Below, in pieces: positions 31,954 to 40,417 of a stretch of DNA of 64,000 bases (its first letter is position 1; each line of letters starts with the position of its first letter). Made by a program: the position numbers and the translations under genes. This DNA comes from Micromonosporaceae bacterium KJ-029 (GTDB lineage Bacteria > Actinomycetota > Actinomycetes > Mycobacteriales > Micromonosporaceae), in NCBI GenBank assembly GCA_005402585.1, contig BIFP01000003.1, forward strand, positions 21,363 to 85,362, read 5' to 3'. The notes beneath the pieces were generated by a model. The model was not told the origin of the DNA. It saw only the letters and a list, made by a program, of their open reading frames with translations, and did no database searches.

Positions 31954-32841
31954 ATGACCTTCACCATCGAACCGGTGGAGCGGCCCGATGGCGTCCCGGC
32001 GGCAGACCTGGTCCGCGGCGATCCCGCCCGACGGGTCGACGGGGTCGGGCACGAATTGCGCGCCATCGGGGTGCTGTGGCGGCGCGAACTGCTGCGGCTG
32101 GCCCGCAACCGGGCCCAGCTGGCGCTGATGCTGATCAACCCCATGCTGTTTCTCCTGGTCCTCGGCACCGGCCTGGACACCATGCTGGCCGGAACCGCGG
32201 GCAGCGCCGACTACCGCGCCTACCTCTTTCCCGGCGTTCTGCTGATGGCGGTGCAACTGCCGGCGCTGAGCGCCGGGATGTCGATCGTGCGGGACCGGGA
32301 GGCCGGGTTCCTGCGCGGGATGCTGGTGGCACCCGTCGGTCGCGGCACCATCCTGGTCGGAGCCTGTCTCGGCGGAGCCACCGCGGCCGTGGTGCAGGGA
32401 GGCTTGCTGCTCGCTCTCGCCGGGTTCGCCGGCCTGTCGTACCAGCCCGTGGTGCTCGTCCTGCTGCTCGCCGTGCTGGCGCTGGTAGCGTTCACGATGA
32501 CCGTGCTGAGTGCGCTCGCCGCAGTCCTGGTACGCCGTCCGGAAACCTTCCAGACGATGCTCAGCATCGGGGCGATGCCGCTGTTCTTCCTCTCCGGCGC
32601 GTTGTTCACGGTCGGGACTCTGCCCGGCTGGCTGCGTACCATCACCCTGGCCAACCCGCTGAGTTACGCGGTGGACGCGCTGCGCCGTACCGCTGCCCTG
32701 GCAATGCCGCCGGAGCGGGCCCCTGCCGCTCTTGAGCTAGCCGGCTGGACGCCACCGATCCTGGTGGAACTCGCCGCGATGCTGCTGGTCAGCGTATTCG
32801 CCTTGGCGGTCGCCGTCCGGCGGTTCGCCCGGACCGGCTGA
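31954..32841 (+). CDS. ABC-2 type exporter permease (lasso cluster)
   Basis: A 295-residue DrrB-like permease with six hydrophobic segments from about residue 60 on (NPMLFLLVLGTGL, AYLFPGVLLMAVQL, a long 145-195 stretch, PLFFLSGALFTVG and a C-terminal helix). The motif LFFLSGALFTVGTLPGWLRTITLANPLSYAVDALR is the ABC-2 C-terminal signature. It follows the ATPase by 4 bp and completes the lasso operon. About 45 charged residues precede the first helix. Confidence 0.92.
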   Translation: MTFTIEPVERPDGVPAADLVRGDPARRVDGVGHELRAIGVLWRRELLRLARNRAQLALMLINPMLFLLVLGTGLDTMLAGTAGSADYRAYLFPGVLLMAVQLPALSAGMSIVRDREAGFLRGMLVAPVGRGTILVGACLGGATAAVVQGGLLLALAGFAGLSYQPVVLVLLLAVLALVAFTMTVLSALAAVLVRRPETFQTMLSIGAMPLFFLSGALFTVGTLPGWLRTITLANPLSYAVDALRRTAALAMPPERAPAALELAGWTPPILVELAAMLLVSVFALAVAVRRFARTG

Positions 32842-33319
32842 CCAGGCCGAGGCGGTCTACGGCCCCGGGCCGCACCTGCTGGATCCGCCCGCCGGCGACG
32901 AGGCGGACGCGGCCCAGGCGGCACTCACGTTCCCGGGCCCGCACGATGGCCCACACTGCACATATTCCGGGCACCGCGACCTGACCGCGGCCGCCAGCAT
33001 CGCCACCCGCACCCCGGGCGGCGGACCCACCACCACGACAGCACCCGCAGTGCTGCCGCAGGTGATCACGCACCGTCGAGCCGGCCGACACCTCCCCGGT
33101 ACCGGCCAGTCCCGACGTGACCCCCGCCGCCCACCCCGGGCGGCGCCACGGGTCGGTTGGCCAGCGGTGGCCCGCCCCACCCACCCGGGAGGGGAGTCGC
33201 TCGCCACAACGGCGAGGATCCACAACACCCCACCGGACACCCGGTGAACGTTAGTGGACACCGCACTAGCGAGTCTGTGCGGAAGAAGGACCCAGGCACC
33301 AGGGACGGTCGTCCCGGGT

Positions 33320-33347
33320 CACCGGGACGTTGTCTCGCGTCCCGGTG
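33320..33347. terminator. Hairpin in lasso-lsr2 intergenic region
   Basis: CACCGGGACG pairs with CGTCCCGGTG across an 8-nt loop (10-bp stem). It is about 480 bp after the exporter permease, so it is a late terminator or a structural relic. Confidence 0.45.
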
Positions 33348-33654
33348 CGTCATGCCCGTCCTGCTGTCAACAACACTGGCGCGTCTACATCAACGGCGTG
33401 GGCCGAACATGGGACCCAAAATGCGGAACCCAAACGGCCACAAGGTTCGCATAAGCACGTCACGGATTGCCACGAAGAACGACAACTGCTCCTTCGCTTG
33501 AAGTGCAGGTCACGGTATCCACAAGGACAGCCGTCCACGTCAACGCAAAGCGGCTACTTGGCTACTCGCCTACTCTCCGAGAATGCACAGCGGAGGCTGG
33601 GGACCGATTGCCCGACGGATCGGTCGGTCAATACGAGCTGTTGGACGGATCCGG

Positions 33655-33685
33655 TTGACGCGACGAGTGCAGTACGGGTTATTGT
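33655..33685 (+). promoter_or_regulatory. Candidate sigma-70 promoter for lsr2
   Basis: TTGACG (33655-33660) and TATTGT (33680-33685) are separated by 19 bp, in an AT-rich patch about 50 bp before the lsr2 start. The spacing is slightly long but both boxes fit well. Confidence 0.45.
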
Positions 33686-33733
33686 ACTTGCAACGTTCGC
33701 AAGACCACCTTCCCGAAAGGAATGTGCCCAGAC

Positions 33734-34084
33734 GTGGCGAAGCAGATCATTCACAAGTTGGTCGATGACCTGGACGGCGGAGACGCAGACGAGACCGTCA
33801 AGTTCGCTCTCGACGGCGTTCAGTACGAGATCGACCTGTCGAGCAACAACGCCGCCAAATTGCGTGAGGTGTTCGCTCCGTACGCCGAGCGTGGCAGCAA
33901 GGTGGGCCGGGGCGGCGTGGTCGTCGGTGGCCGGGCCGCTCGTGGTCGAGGCACCGCCACGGCCGACCGCGAGCAGAACAAGGCAATCCGGGCGTGGGCC
34001 AAGAAGGCCGGTAAGGACATCTCCGACCGGGGTCGGATTCCCCAGGAGATCGTGGACGACTACCACGCGAAGGCAGGCCGATAA
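33734..34084 (+). CDS. lsr2: Lsr2 nucleoid-associated protein
   Basis: A 116-residue xenogeneic silencer that bridges AT-rich DNA. The N-terminal dimerisation domain starts AKQIIHKLVDDLDGGDADETVKFALDGV. The linker is Gly/Arg-rich (VGRGGVVVGGRAARGRG). The C-terminal domain is IRAWAKKAGKDISDRGRIPQEIVDDYHA, with RGRIP as the AT-hook-like minor-groove motif. GTG 33734 is chosen because the mature family begins (V/M)AKQIIHKL and AGGA stands 12 nt before it; an ATG 12 nt upstream is too close to that site. Confidence 0.95.
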   Translation: MAKQIIHKLVDDLDGGDADETVKFALDGVQYEIDLSSNNAAKLREVFAPYAERGSKVGRGGVVVGGRAARGRGTATADREQNKAIRAWAKKAGKDISDRGRIPQEIVDDYHAKAGR

Positions 34085-34241
34085 CCCGCCCCCGGATCGG
34101 TGCCAGCGCAGCGGGGCAAGTGAACCAGATCTAGTGACCAGGTCCCCCAGGGTGTCCGTTCCCACATTCCCGCCGTAATTGACCATCCCGGATGGCAGTG
34201 ACCGCCGACCGGAGTCGCCCATGGAGTCGGTGCCGTCAACG

Positions 34242-34670
<429 letters not shown>

Positions 34671-34814
34671 CGGACGGTCGTCTCCTTGCGGGCTGCACAC
34701 GTCGCCGTAATCTGGTCCGCCCCTGCACTAGATCGGCCTGGCGTTGGGCAGGGCTCAATCGTCACACGCACCTGGCGAGCGGGCTGGTTCGTGGTTGGTC
34801 GAGTCGCGGCTGGT

Positions 34815-35042
34815 TCAAGCCCCGGCTGGCGCGGGTAGACGCTGTGCGGTGCGGACGGGGCCGCACATGGCGCAGACGCCGCAGAACAGGTGGGTGGGAA
34901 CCACCACCCGGGTGCCCGGCCGGACCGTCTGCACCGCAGACCCCACCCGCTCGACCACACCCAACGGCTCGTGGCCGAGAACAAGGCCGGGCTGGGCACC
35001 GGTCCGCCCGTCGTACATGTGCAGACCGCTCTCATCTCTCAC
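34815..35042 (-). pseudogene. Zinc-dependent alcohol dehydrogenase fragment
   Basis: Only the catalytic-zinc region of an MDR-type dehydrogenase remains: [32 protein letters not shown] (with the GHE zinc ligand), then [21 protein letters not shown], the start of the structural-zinc Cys cluster. The sequence after CAMC does not continue the family. The first 40 residues and the whole Rossmann domain are missing. It best resembles glutathione-independent formaldehyde dehydrogenase relatives. Non-functional relic. Confidence 0.75.
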
Positions 35043-35132
35043 GCCCTCTTCGTCGGCGTGCTGTGGGCCTGGGCGCCCCCGCCCGACTGCCCTACGACGA
35101 CAGCGAACTTCTGCTCTACTTGTGGCTCCTTG

Positions 35133-35852
35133 TCATCTGCTTGCTCGACCTGCCGGCATTGGTATCCGGGCTTCGGCTGCCGTCTTGATGAGCTGGGCCG
35201 CTTCGTCCGGGTGGGAAACCATCAGCAGGTGGCTGGCAGGGATTTCGCTGGTGGCCGCGCCCATGCGGCTGGCGAACATGCGCTGCGCATCCGGCGGGAT
35301 CGCTTGGTCCTGCCCGGCGACCAGGTACCAGGACGGTAGGGATTTCCAAGCCGGTACGCCCATCGCCGTCGAGAAGGTTGAACTGGCGATCGGCTGCTGT
35401 GCGGCGTGCAACACCTTGGCCCGGACCGGGTCGACATCGGCCGCGAAGTGCTGGACGAAGTCGTCCTGCTGCTGCCATATGAAGCCCTGCTTGTCGGTGA
35501 ACAGGTGCGCCAGTGCCGGCGGTGTGGGTCCCTGCGACAGCAGAGCGCCGAGCGATTCGCCCTGGTCGAGTCCGAACGCCGCGATGTACACCAGACCGGC
35601 CACGTTCGGTGCGTCGGTGCCGAGGGCGGTCATGATCTGGCCGCCGTAGGAGTGTCCGGCCACTATCGTCGGACCGTCCTGCAGGTGGAGGACCTGGCGT
35701 AGCCGGGCAACGTCATCGGCCGTCGAGGTCAGGGGGAACTGCGGGGCTGTTACCTGGTAGCCGTCGGCCTGTAGACGCTCGATGACGCCGCTCCAGCAGG
35801 ACCCGTCGGCCCATGCGCCATGGACGAGGACGATGTTCGGTCGGCCATTCAT
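35133..35852 (-). CDS. Alpha/beta hydrolase (secreted-type EstC-like, cytosolic here)
   Basis: A 239-residue alpha/beta hydrolase. It starts NIVLVHGAWADGSCWSGVIERLQADGYQVTAPQFPL (HG oxyanion motif). The nucleophile elbow is AGHSYGG, the acid is in LVAGQDQAIPP, and the His is in PASHLLMVSHPDEAAQLI. This fits the widespread actinobacterial family annotated as alpha/beta hydrolase or putative esterase. No signal peptide is seen. The start is ATG 35852 with AGGAA nearby. Confidence 0.9.
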   Translation of the reverse strand: MNGRPNIVLVHGAWADGSCWSGVIERLQADGYQVTAPQFPLTSTADDVARLRQVLHLQDGPTIVAGHSYGGQIMTALGTDAPNVAGLVYIAAFGLDQGESLGALLSQGPTPPALAHLFTDKQGFIWQQQDDFVQHFAADVDPVRAKVLHAAQQPIASSTFSTAMGVPAWKSLPSWYLVAGQDQAIPPDAQRMFASRMGAATSEIPASHLLMVSHPDEAAQLIKTAAEARIPMPAGRASR

Positions 35853-36050
35853 GGGGATTCCTTCCCTACTGGGTGGGGTGTTCGTTTCTGCCCATGCTGG
35901 CCGCAGCCGACGTCGGAAATCCGCACGTTACTGTGCGCGCAGCCCTGAGCAGGCAGTTGCACTGCGAGTACCAGATCGGCCTCGACGTAAACGTCCTCGG
36001 CCCGCTCGCTACGGGATCGCTCGCGCGTCAGCGGCATCGGCCCATCCGCG

Positions 36051-36320
36051 TTCGTGATCGGTTTCGCCACCACCGTCCTGCTCTGGCGGATCTACTTCTA
36101 CCGGGACGGGCAGATCCTCGCCCGGCCGCCTCGCCGGCCTTCAGGGTGGCGGCCGACGCGATCGCCGCATCGAAGGACCCGAGCCACCTCGGCCGAGTAG
36201 CTGCCTTCGCCCACTGGATCATGATCCTCGGCATCATCACACTGCGGTCGGCTACGAACTGGTCATCCCGCACCCGCTCGGCCACACGATGCCGGCCTGG
36301 GTGGTGGTCATCCTCCAGGT
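36051..36320 (+). pseudogene. LtrA-family (low temperature requirement A) relic
   Basis: Three consecutive fragments of an LtrA membrane protein occur in three different frames: FVIGFATTVLLWRIYFYRDGQILAR, then AIAASKDPSHLGRVAAFAHWIMILGIIT, then AVGYELVIPHPLGHTMPAWVVVIL. In intact LtrA proteins these follow each other directly. Two frameshifts, plus missing N- and C-terminal parts, make this a decayed gene. The rest of 35853-36420 shows nothing else recognisable. Confidence 0.75.
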
Positions 36321-36420
36321 CAGCGGTCCGCGGACCCAGCGGCCATCGGTGGAGACGTCACCCGGTCCGCGATCACCTCGTTCACGTCCGCCGCCGACGT
36401 TGACGTCGGCGGAGGTCGCC

Positions 36421-37197
36421 TTATGCCGTGGACAGCAGGCCACGCGCCGCCTTGACCTGGTCGACGGCCCGGCGTAGCGCGGCTACGATCCGCTCTTCGC
36501 TGTCCGCACCGAGCCGGGCTGCCGGCACGGACAGGCTGATCGCGTCGATCGCCGGTGCCTGCAACGGTACGGCCATCGCGAAGCAGACGATGCCTTCGGT
36601 GTTTTCCTCACGATCCACGGCGTAGCCGTGTGCCCGGACGGTGGTGAGTTCGGCGCGCAGCGCGTCCCGAGTGGTGATGGTGTGCGCGGTAAGGGCCGGC
36701 AGCGGCCAGGCCAGGATCTGGTCGAGGGTGTCGTCGGGGTGATCGGCGAGCAGTACCTTGCCCAGGGCAGTGGCGTGGGCTGGCAGCTGTCGGCCGATCG
36801 CGCTGTAGAGCCGCAAGGGATGCACCGACTCGCGTTTGGCGAGATAGACGACGTGAGCGCCGTCGAGGCGTCCGAGGTGCACCGTTTCCCCGAACTGCTG
36901 CGACAGGTCGTCGAGCACTCCGCCCAACAGGCCCACGGTGTCGTCCGTGACGAGGTAAGCAGCGCCGACCTGAAGAGCACGGACACCCAGCCCGAATCGG
37001 GTTCCGGTGACGTCGCTTTCCACCCAGCCGCGTTGAGCCATCGTCCGAAGGATGCCGTGCAGGCTGCTTTTCGGGATGTTCAGGGCACGGGCCAGGTCGA
37101 CCAGGGAACGCCGGTGGGGCGAGGCGGCCAGCGCCTCAAGCACCTCCAGGGTCCGGCCGGCGGACTTCACCGGTTGGAACGGTTCGGGTGAGGACAT
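36421..37197 (-). CDS. IclR-family transcriptional regulator (eda-kdgK side)
   Basis: A 258-residue IclR regulator. The N-terminal winged helix-turn-helix covers about 15-75 (AGRTLEVLEALAASPHRRSLVDLARALNIPKSSLHGILRTMAQRGWV). The C-terminal ligand domain follows (GETVHLGRLDGAHVVYLAKRESVHPLRLYSAIGRQLPAHATALGKVLLA). It is transcribed divergently from eda-kdgK, so it probably controls that operon in response to a uronate-derived ligand such as 2-keto-3-deoxygluconate. It is closely similar in layout to the second IclR at 42.1 kb. Confidence 0.92.
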   Translation of the reverse strand: MSSPEPFQPVKSAGRTLEVLEALAASPHRRSLVDLARALNIPKSSLHGILRTMAQRGWVESDVTGTRFGLGVRALQVGAAYLVTDDTVGLLGGVLDDLSQQFGETVHLGRLDGAHVVYLAKRESVHPLRLYSAIGRQLPAHATALGKVLLADHPDDTLDQILAWPLPALTAHTITTRDALRAELTTVRAHGYAVDREENTEGIVCFAMAVPLQAPAIDAISLSVPAARLGADSEERIVAALRRAVDQVKAARGLLSTA

Positions 37198-37223
37198 GGC
37201 GCCACATTAGCGGGGTTGACACC

Positions 37224-37234
37224 GTGACCGTCAC
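37224..37234. promoter_or_regulatory. Short palindrome GTGAC-N1-GTCAC between IclR and eda
   Basis: A perfect 5-bp inverted repeat around one base lies in the 53-bp gap between the divergent IclR and eda starts. IclR proteins usually bind such short palindromes. Too short to be sure. Confidence 0.3.
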
Positions 37235-37250
37235 CGATAGGGTCAATATC

Positions 37251-37913
37251 GTGAATGACGTTCAGCATGTTGAACAGACAAGCGTTGTCCCGACCATCGG
37301 CGCAGGCCGCGTCCTCCCGGTCGTCGTGCTCGACGATGTACGCGATGCGGACCCACTTGCCGCCGCCCTGGTCCAGGGCGGCCTGCACAGCGTCGAGGTG
37401 ACCTTCCGAACCGAAGCCGCAGCCGACGCCATCCGGGTCATGTCCGAACGCCCGGACCTGCTCGTCGGCGCTGGCACGGTGCTGACCCCAGCCCAGGTCG
37501 ACCAGGCCGTCGAGGCCGGCGCGCGGTTCGTCGTCAGCCCCGGTTTCGGACCCGCCGTCGTACGGCGCTGTCAGCAACTCGGCGTTCCGGTCTTCCCCGG
37601 CGCCGCAACGCCCACCGAAATCCAGATGGCGCTCGACGCGGGCCTGGACACGGTCAAGTTCTTCCCGGCCGAGCAGCTCGGCGGCATCGGCATGATCAAG
37701 GCGCTCGCCGCCCCGTTCCGCTCACTGCGGTTCATCCCGACCGGTGGAGTCAACACCCGCAACCTCGCCGATTACCTCGCCCATCCCGCGGTCCTGGCGG
37801 TCGGTGGCACCTGGATGGTCGCCCCCGACCTGATCGCCGCCGCCCGCTGGGACGAGATCACCGCCCGCACCGCGGCGGCCGTTGCCGCCGCCCGCACCGC
37901 GTCGGAGGCATGA
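37251..37913 (+). CDS. eda: 2-keto-3-deoxy-6-phosphogluconate aldolase (KDPG/KHG aldolase)
   Basis: A 220-residue class I aldolase that splits KDPG into pyruvate and glyceraldehyde-3-phosphate. Features: RVLPVVVLDD, then GGLHSVEVTFRTEAAADAI (catalytic Glu in EVTFRT), then LLVGAGTVLTPAQVDQAVEAGARFVVSPGF, then VPVFPGAATPTEIQMAL and GLDTVKFFPAEQLGG with the Schiff-base Lys in TVKFFPAE, then phosphate-binding IPTGGVNTRNL. GTG 37251 gives the usual length; GTG 37224 or an upstream ATG are possible. The gap to kdgK is 3 bp. Confidence 0.93.
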   Translation: MNDVQHVEQTSVVPTIGAGRVLPVVVLDDVRDADPLAAALVQGGLHSVEVTFRTEAAADAIRVMSERPDLLVGAGTVLTPAQVDQAVEAGARFVVSPGFGPAVVRRCQQLGVPVFPGAATPTEIQMALDAGLDTVKFFPAEQLGGIGMIKALAAPFRSLRFIPTGGVNTRNLADYLAHPAVLAVGGTWMVAPDLIAAARWDEITARTAAAVAAARTASEA

Positions 37914-37916
37914 CCG

Positions 37917-39014
37917 ATGGTCCAGATCCGTCCCGCTGACGAGTGCCGGTACGACCTGGTGTCGCTCGGCGAGATCATGCTCCGTCTCGACCCGGGCGAG
38001 GGCCGGGTCCGCACCGCCCGAAGCTTCCGGGTATGGGAAGGCGGCGGTGAGTACAACGTGGCCCGCGGGCTGCGCCGCTGTTTCGGCCTGCGCACCGCCG
38101 TTGTCACGGCCTTCGCCGACAACGAGGTGGGCCGGCTGCTCGAGGACCTGGTCCTGCAGGGCGGAGTGGACACGTCACTGATCAAATGGGTGCCCTACGA
38201 CGGGACGGGGCGCGCCGTCCGCAACGGGCTCAACTTCACCGAGCGCGGGCACGGAGTGCGCGGCGCCGTCGGCACCTCCGACCGCGGCCACACTGCCGCC
38301 AGTCAACTGCGTCCCGGCGACGTCGACTGGGACCACCTCTTCGGCACGCTCGGGGTGCGCTGGCTGCACACCGGAGGCATCTACGCCGCGCTGTCCCAAA
38401 CCACCCCCGACACGATGGAGGCGGCCATGGCAGCCGCGTCCCGGCACGGCACTGTCATCTCGTACGACCTCAACTACCGGCCCAGCCTCTGGAAGGCGGG
38501 CGGCGGGCAGAGCCGCGCGCAGGAGGTCAACCGGCGACTGGCCCGCTACGTCGACGTGATGATCGGCAACGAGGAGGACTTCACCGCCTCGCTCGGCTTC
38601 GAGGTGCCTGACACCGACGCATCGCTGTCCCATCTCGAGGTCGACAACTTCAAGCGGATGATCGAGGCGGTCACGAAGGAGTACGACCACCTTGCAATCG
38701 TCGCGACCACCCTGCGTACCGTCCGCAGCGCCACGGCGAACGACTGGGGCGCCGTCGCCTGGTCCGCCGACGCCGGTTTTGTCGAAGCGACCCACCGGCC
38801 CGGACTGGAAATCCTCGACCGCGTTGGCGGCGGCGACAGCTTCGCCTCCGGGCTGATCTATGGCTTGCTGGAGAAGGATGGCCTCGCCACCGCCCTGGAA
38901 TACGGAGCAGCTCACGGCGCCCTCGCAATGACCACGCCCGGTGACACCTCAATGGCCAACCTGAAAGAAGTCGAGGCCCTCGTTCGCGGCGGCGGCGCCC
39001 GCGTCCAGCGGTAG
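37917..39014 (+). CDS. kdgK: 2-keto-3-deoxygluconate kinase (PfkB family)
   Basis: A 365-residue PfkB/ribokinase-fold sugar kinase. N-terminal VSLGEIMLRLDP and the GGGEYNVARGLRRC substrate motif resemble KdgK; the catalytic C-terminal signature is DRVGGGDSFASGLIYGL, with Asp in GGGDS. Together with eda it phosphorylates 2-keto-3-deoxygluconate from the KduI/KduD steps and passes KDPG on. The middle insert (GQSRAQEVNRRLARYVDVMIGNEEDF) is typical of this subgroup. Substrate is set by operon context and family; tagatose/fructose kinase activity is less likely. Confidence 0.9.
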   Translation: MVQIRPADECRYDLVSLGEIMLRLDPGEGRVRTARSFRVWEGGGEYNVARGLRRCFGLRTAVVTAFADNEVGRLLEDLVLQGGVDTSLIKWVPYDGTGRAVRNGLNFTERGHGVRGAVGTSDRGHTAASQLRPGDVDWDHLFGTLGVRWLHTGGIYAALSQTTPDTMEAAMAAASRHGTVISYDLNYRPSLWKAGGGQSRAQEVNRRLARYVDVMIGNEEDFTASLGFEVPDTDASLSHLEVDNFKRMIEAVTKEYDHLAIVATTLRTVRSATANDWGAVAWSADAGFVEATHRPGLEILDRVGGGDSFASGLIYGLLEKDGLATALEYGAAHGALAMTTPGDTSMANLKEVEALVRGGGARVQR

Positions 39015-39062
39015 ACGACCTCGTCACCCGACCGGGGTGACGCTCCCCCTCGGCGGCGGTGT

Positions 39063-39093
39063 GGTGGGGGTCCGGGAGATCCGGACCCCCACC
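39063..39093. terminator. Bidirectional hairpin terminator after kdgK
   Basis: GGTGGGGGTCCGG pairs with CCGGACCCCCACC around a 5-nt loop (13-bp stem). It lies between the convergent kdgK and tautomerase genes. Confidence 0.82.
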
Positions 39094-39143
39094 AGATCAG
39101 TCGCGACTACGCCCGAGACCGTCGCATGGTGCCGGTGGTGCGG

Positions 39144-39371
39144 TCAGGAGCCGTCCGCGAGCGCTGCAACCACCCCGGCCCGGCTCTCGTCCTCGCTGGC
39201 GAGCACGCCGCCGTTGGCCACGACGTCGGGGGTGATCTCGTTGAAGACCATCCGTACGTCCTGGCGTCGCGCTCCGAGCAGTTCGACCGCGCTGTGCGCG
39301 ACGGCTTCCGCGAACGCGCGACGCTGCTCGACGGTCCGGCCGCGGAGCAGCTCGACGGTGATGTTGGGCAT
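39144..39371 (-). CDS. 4-oxalocrotonate tautomerase-like protein
   Basis: A 75-residue tautomerase. After Met removal it begins PNITVELLRGRTVEQRRAFAEAVAHSAVELLG, with Pro1 as the catalytic base. It continues RRQDVRMVFNEITPDVVANGGVLASE. This is the 4-OT/DmpI-type single-domain fold, slightly longer than the 62-residue classic form. ATG 39371 is required to place Pro at position 1; the open frame upstream is ignored. It may isomerise a keto-acid intermediate of the neighbouring uronate pathway, but this is inference. Confidence 0.85.
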   Translation of the reverse strand: MPNITVELLRGRTVEQRRAFAEAVAHSAVELLGARRQDVRMVFNEITPDVVANGGVLASEDESRAGVVAALADGS

Positions 39372-39537
39372 GGCAGTCCCCTTCCCGGCGGGTCGCAGCG
39401 GTCTACATTTGCGACCCTGGTTCGACCTTGTGAATTGCAGAGTATCGCTGCGTGGCGTTGCCGGTCGACTGCACGGCGGCTGACTCGGGGCGAGGGTCAC
39501 CGGCCGGCCGCGCTTCCGGCCCCGGCAGTTCACATAC

Positions 39538-39566
39538 TTGACATATGTTCGACCAGCTGATTCAGT
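39538..39566 (+). promoter_or_regulatory. Candidate promoter for the YcnI-CopCD pair
   Basis: A consensus -35 box TTGACA (39538-39543) is followed after 17 bp by TTCAGT (39561-39566), a weak -10. It is 80 bp before the chosen ycnI-like start and also argues that the ATG at 39545 is not the translation start. Confidence 0.4.
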
Positions 39567-39646
39567 ACGCGATCATCAGCTCGTACGGCGTCAGACGGAT
39601 CAACCGGACGAGGGTTCGACCCGCCACTGAGCACAGGATGGTGATC

Positions 39647-40417
39647 ATGAACCGGGATCGCAGGGCCGGACTCGGCAAGGGCAGTCGGCACATGTCGGCC
39701 GTGGTCGGCCGGATCGCGGTGCGCCTGACCGCGGCCACTGTCCCGGTCGCGATCGTCTGCCTGGCCGCGCCCGCCAGTGCCCACGTCACCGTCACCCCCT
39801 CCACGACCGTGGCTGGCGCTCACGCCGTCCTCGATGTGGGGGTCCCCCATGGGTGCGACGGTTCGTCGACCATCGAGGTCACGATCCAAACGCCCAAGGA
39901 GATCAACTCTGTGACGCCGACCCGGAATGCGCTGTGGACGGTGGAGAAGCAGATGGTGAAGCTCGACCCACCGGTCACCGACAGCCATGGCAACGAGGTC
40001 TCCGAACGCGTCGCCTCCGTGACCTATCGCACCGATACCCCACTCCCGGACGGTTACCGGGACGTCTTCGAGCTCTCGTTGCAGCTCCCCGAGGCTGCGG
40101 GTGCCACCTTGGTGTTTCCGACCATCCAGCGGTGCGAGCAGGGGGAGGCTGCCTGGATCGAGGTGCCGGAGGAGGGGCAGAGCGGGCACGACCTGGAGCG
40201 ACCCGCCCCCGCGGTGGTCATCACCGCGGCGGAGAACCACGGTTCCCACGGGCCAGGCACCGCCGAGGCCGCCGAGGAGGTGGACGGCAAGACGAACACG
40301 GCTCAGGACGCGGGGGGCGGTAATGCGCTGGGCCTGGGGGCTCTGGGCGCCGGCGTCCTCGGCGTCGCGCTGGGCGCCGCCGCTCTCGTCGGGCAGCGCC
40401 GCGGGGGCCGGGGGTGA
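39647..40417 (+). CDS. YcnI-family (DUF1775) copper-associated cell-surface protein
   Basis: A 256-residue exported protein. The signal peptide ends ASA before HVTVTPSTTVAGAHAVLDVGVPHGCDGSSTIEV. The His at the mature N-terminus is the copper-binding residue of YcnI proteins. The core has TPTRNALWTV and ASVTYRTDTPLPDGYRDVFELSLQLPE. A Cys pair (HGCDG and IQRCEQG) is present. The C-terminus has a transmembrane helix (ALGLGALGAGVLGVALGAAALVG) and RRGG tail. ATG 39647 is chosen for AGGA spacing. Its stop overlaps the CopC-CopD start by 4 bp. Confidence 0.9.
   Translation: MNRDRRAGLGKGSRHMSAVVGRIAVRLTAATVPVAIVCLAAPASAHVTVTPSTTVAGAHAVLDVGVPHGCDGSSTIEVTIQTPKEINSVTPTRNALWTVEKQMVKLDPPVTDSHGNEVSERVASVTYRTDTPLPDGYRDVFELSLQLPEAAGATLVFPTIQRCEQGEAAWIEVPEEGQSGHDLERPAPAVVITAAENHGSHGPGTAEAAEEVDGKTNTAQDAGGGNALGLGALGAGVLGVALGAAALVGQRRGGRG

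Larger units (their letters stand above)
32842..33733. other. Long gene-free stretch between lasso operon and lsr2
   Basis: In 892 bp no frame on either strand shows a recognisable domain. A hairpin lies at 33320-33347. From about 33360 to 33720 the DNA is clearly less GC-rich than the rest, which suits the regulated upstream region of lsr2. Decayed coding DNA cannot be excluded in 32850-33250. Confidence 0.45.

Noticed and set aside
32842..33260. Decayed IS66-like transposase or zinc-ribbon gene
   Set aside because: A few Cys-rich stretches appear on the minus strand, but no contiguous family motif could be followed in any frame.
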